NCBI GenBank assembly: GCA_016806645.1
Contig: JACSYO010001791.1
Coordinates: forward strand, 2,565,501-2,629,500
Length of the DNA stretch: 64,000 bases
Direction of reading: 5' to 3'
DNA from: Ophiodon elongatus
Taxonomy: Eukaryota > Chordata > Actinopteri > Perciformes > Hexagrammidae
Shown: in pieces, positions 62,767 through 64,000 of the stretch
Numbering within the stretch: the stretch's first letter is position 1
Layout of the letters: every line of letters starts with the position of its first letter
Made by a program: the position numbers and the translations under genes
Notes under the pieces: generated by a model
The model's database searches: none
What the model was told of the DNA's origin: nothing
What the model saw: only the letters and a program-made list of their open reading frames with translations

Positions 62767-62787
62767 AGCTCTGTCCATGGTGCTGAA
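62767..62787 (-). promoter_or_regulatory. Near-consensus RE1/NRSE site (REST/NRSF binding)
   Basis: On the minus strand TTCAGCACCATGGACAGAGC followed by T agrees with the 21-base RE1 consensus (TTCAGCACCATGGACAGCGC then C) at 19 of 21 positions. Both half sites have the canonical spacing. REST silences neuronal genes in non-neuronal cells, which suits a regulatory role for syt2, though the site is 41 kb from its first coding exon and could serve another gene. Confidence 0.65.
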
Positions 62788-63889
62788 ATGACTTACATTT
62801 CCTTCCCAGCCCTGCTCCTTATTTCCCCCATATAACACAGTGCTGAATAATTTAAACATGATTTAAAACCAGTAACAAGGATCAGTGAGTCCGGTCAGCT
62901 TCATGATTGTCTTGCTCTTATGTCTACTATGTGAGGGTGAAAGGTATTATTCGTCTTACTGCTTCGTAATATGAAAACGCCAGTACATACTGTACTTCTC
63001 ATCCTGTCTAAAGGCGCTTTTTCCAGCGTGCCCACACAAATACAATAAGTCCATCCATTATTTCCTCCCATTCTGCAGCAGGCCAGTGCTCACAGACATT
63101 TTGTACAGAGAAAACACACACTGCCCACTGCTGGACAGTATCATATCTTCATTCACAAATGATGAAGGTCAGACTTCCAAATAAAGATGGTGGGATGTAT
63201 TAAATCAACTGTGAATGTGGTCAAAGAAAGCTGATAATGAATGCTTACTTGAAAAAAAAACATGTATTAGTATGATTCAGCTGTCTTTCACTGGAAACAA
63301 AATAACTACACTTTCATTTATTCAAGCTTATTTTACAATAATGATGAACCATATGTTCAGAGTATAAATACTCCAGTGAGGGTAAACTATTTTTTTCCCC
63401 CACTTCTTCGGTACATTATCGTCAGTAAGCCTGGTTCGTCCAATCAGTGAGCCTACTTTTGCTGCAGGCTCAGACTGAAGGAAGTCCCAGAACACCGGAT
63501 AAAGAAAACCAAAACTCACCACCAGGCTCGAACGCTATCAGAGCTCATTCAATCTGCTATCAAAGTAACCCCAATGATACCCAGAGTACACAATGAGGGC
63601 ATGCGCGACAAAACTAAAATGGGATGCAGCAGCGTCTTTTGGCACACCGGGCTTATCAGCGAGCACTGGATTTACAGTATAGGGGGAAAAACTTTACTTT
63701 TATCCCATCAAGGGAACACAAACAAGTTAAAACGGCGATAGTAATCATAGGGAGATGAATCGTTGTGCCTCACAGAGGCTGGATGCTGAGGCAGCCCCGC
63801 TCAGGGATGTAATGGGATACTGCAGCACTAGAGAACCGTGTGCACAGAAACTTGCCTAGAAGCATCAGGGAGTCCCGCACTAACCTTCC

Positions 63890-63925
63890 CCCTCCCTCCC
63901 TCCCTCTCTCTCGCTCTCTCTGCCT
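63890..63925. repeat. CT-rich simple repeat
   Basis: CCCT repeats passing into CT repeats. Confidence 0.85.
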
Positions 63926-64000
63926 CCCCCTCTGCTTTTCTGTCAAGTCTTTATAATGTACAAAAATAATAATAATACAAGCATTATGTAGATATCTCAA

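Larger units (their letters stand above)
59053..64000. other. Non-coding DNA, no gene seen
   Basis: Holds a GA tract, an AC tract, a G10 run (60521-60531), a 24-bp perfect hairpin and the REST-like site at 62767. The pyrimidine-rich end at 63890-63945 may precede or belong to a promoter, but no start site can be defined. Confidence 0.5.

Noticed and set aside
1..64000. CRISPR arrays, prophage, toxin or endogenous viral genes
   Set aside because: None seen; the direct repeats are microsatellites or interspersed elements, and no viral protein frames are recognisable.

Overview
The window is a piece of a ray-finned fish genome, most likely a percomorph teleost. The grounds are split vertebrate genes with canonical GT-AG introns, dense dinucleotide microsatellites, and several short non-autonomous repeat families that I recognise from percomorph genomes. 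No virus, plasmid, CRISPR array, rRNA or tRNA gene was seen.

Layout. Positions 1-4442 (+) hold the last exons of a myosin phosphatase targeting subunit gene, called ppp1r12b. Three consecutive in-phase coiled-coil exons (1-101, 195-245, 411-461) can join either of two terminal exons. One is the conserved leucine-zipper exon at 4356-4442. The other is a homologous alternative exon at 2997-3131 with its own stop codon and poly(A) signals. Positions 12796-21519 (-) hold the full coding part of a synaptotagmin, called syt2: eight coding exons and a deduced protein of 432 residues with N-glycosylation site, membrane helix, cysteine cluster, acidic linker and C2A/C2B domains with all ten calcium-binding aspartates. 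One intron uses a GC donor. The two genes converge; 4443-12795 contains their 3' UTRs. The order and orientation (PPP1R12B forward, SYT2 reverse, adjacent) match human 1q32.1. This supports syt2/ppp1r12b over syt1/ppp1r12a, which are also linked in human but with PAWR between them.

Positions 21520-64000 (42 kb) contain no protein-coding gene that I can support. Since SYT2 genes have non-coding 5' exons and long 5' introns, this is probably the 5' intron(s) and upstream regulatory DNA of syt2. It holds two candidate short minus-strand exons (33.4 and 37.7 kb), a near-consensus REST/NRSF silencer site (62.77 kb), several foldback or MITE-like elements and degenerate SINE-like copies, large microsatellites and a perfect 24-bp hairpin.

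The two genes do not form one pathway. ppp1r12b encodes a regulatory subunit of myosin light chain phosphatase. syt2 encodes the calcium sensor for fast synaptic vesicle fusion. The most interesting signals are the tandem alternative zipper exons of ppp1r12b, the GC-AG intron inside syt2, the REST site, and the set of foldback elements. I did not find a convincing wholly new system.
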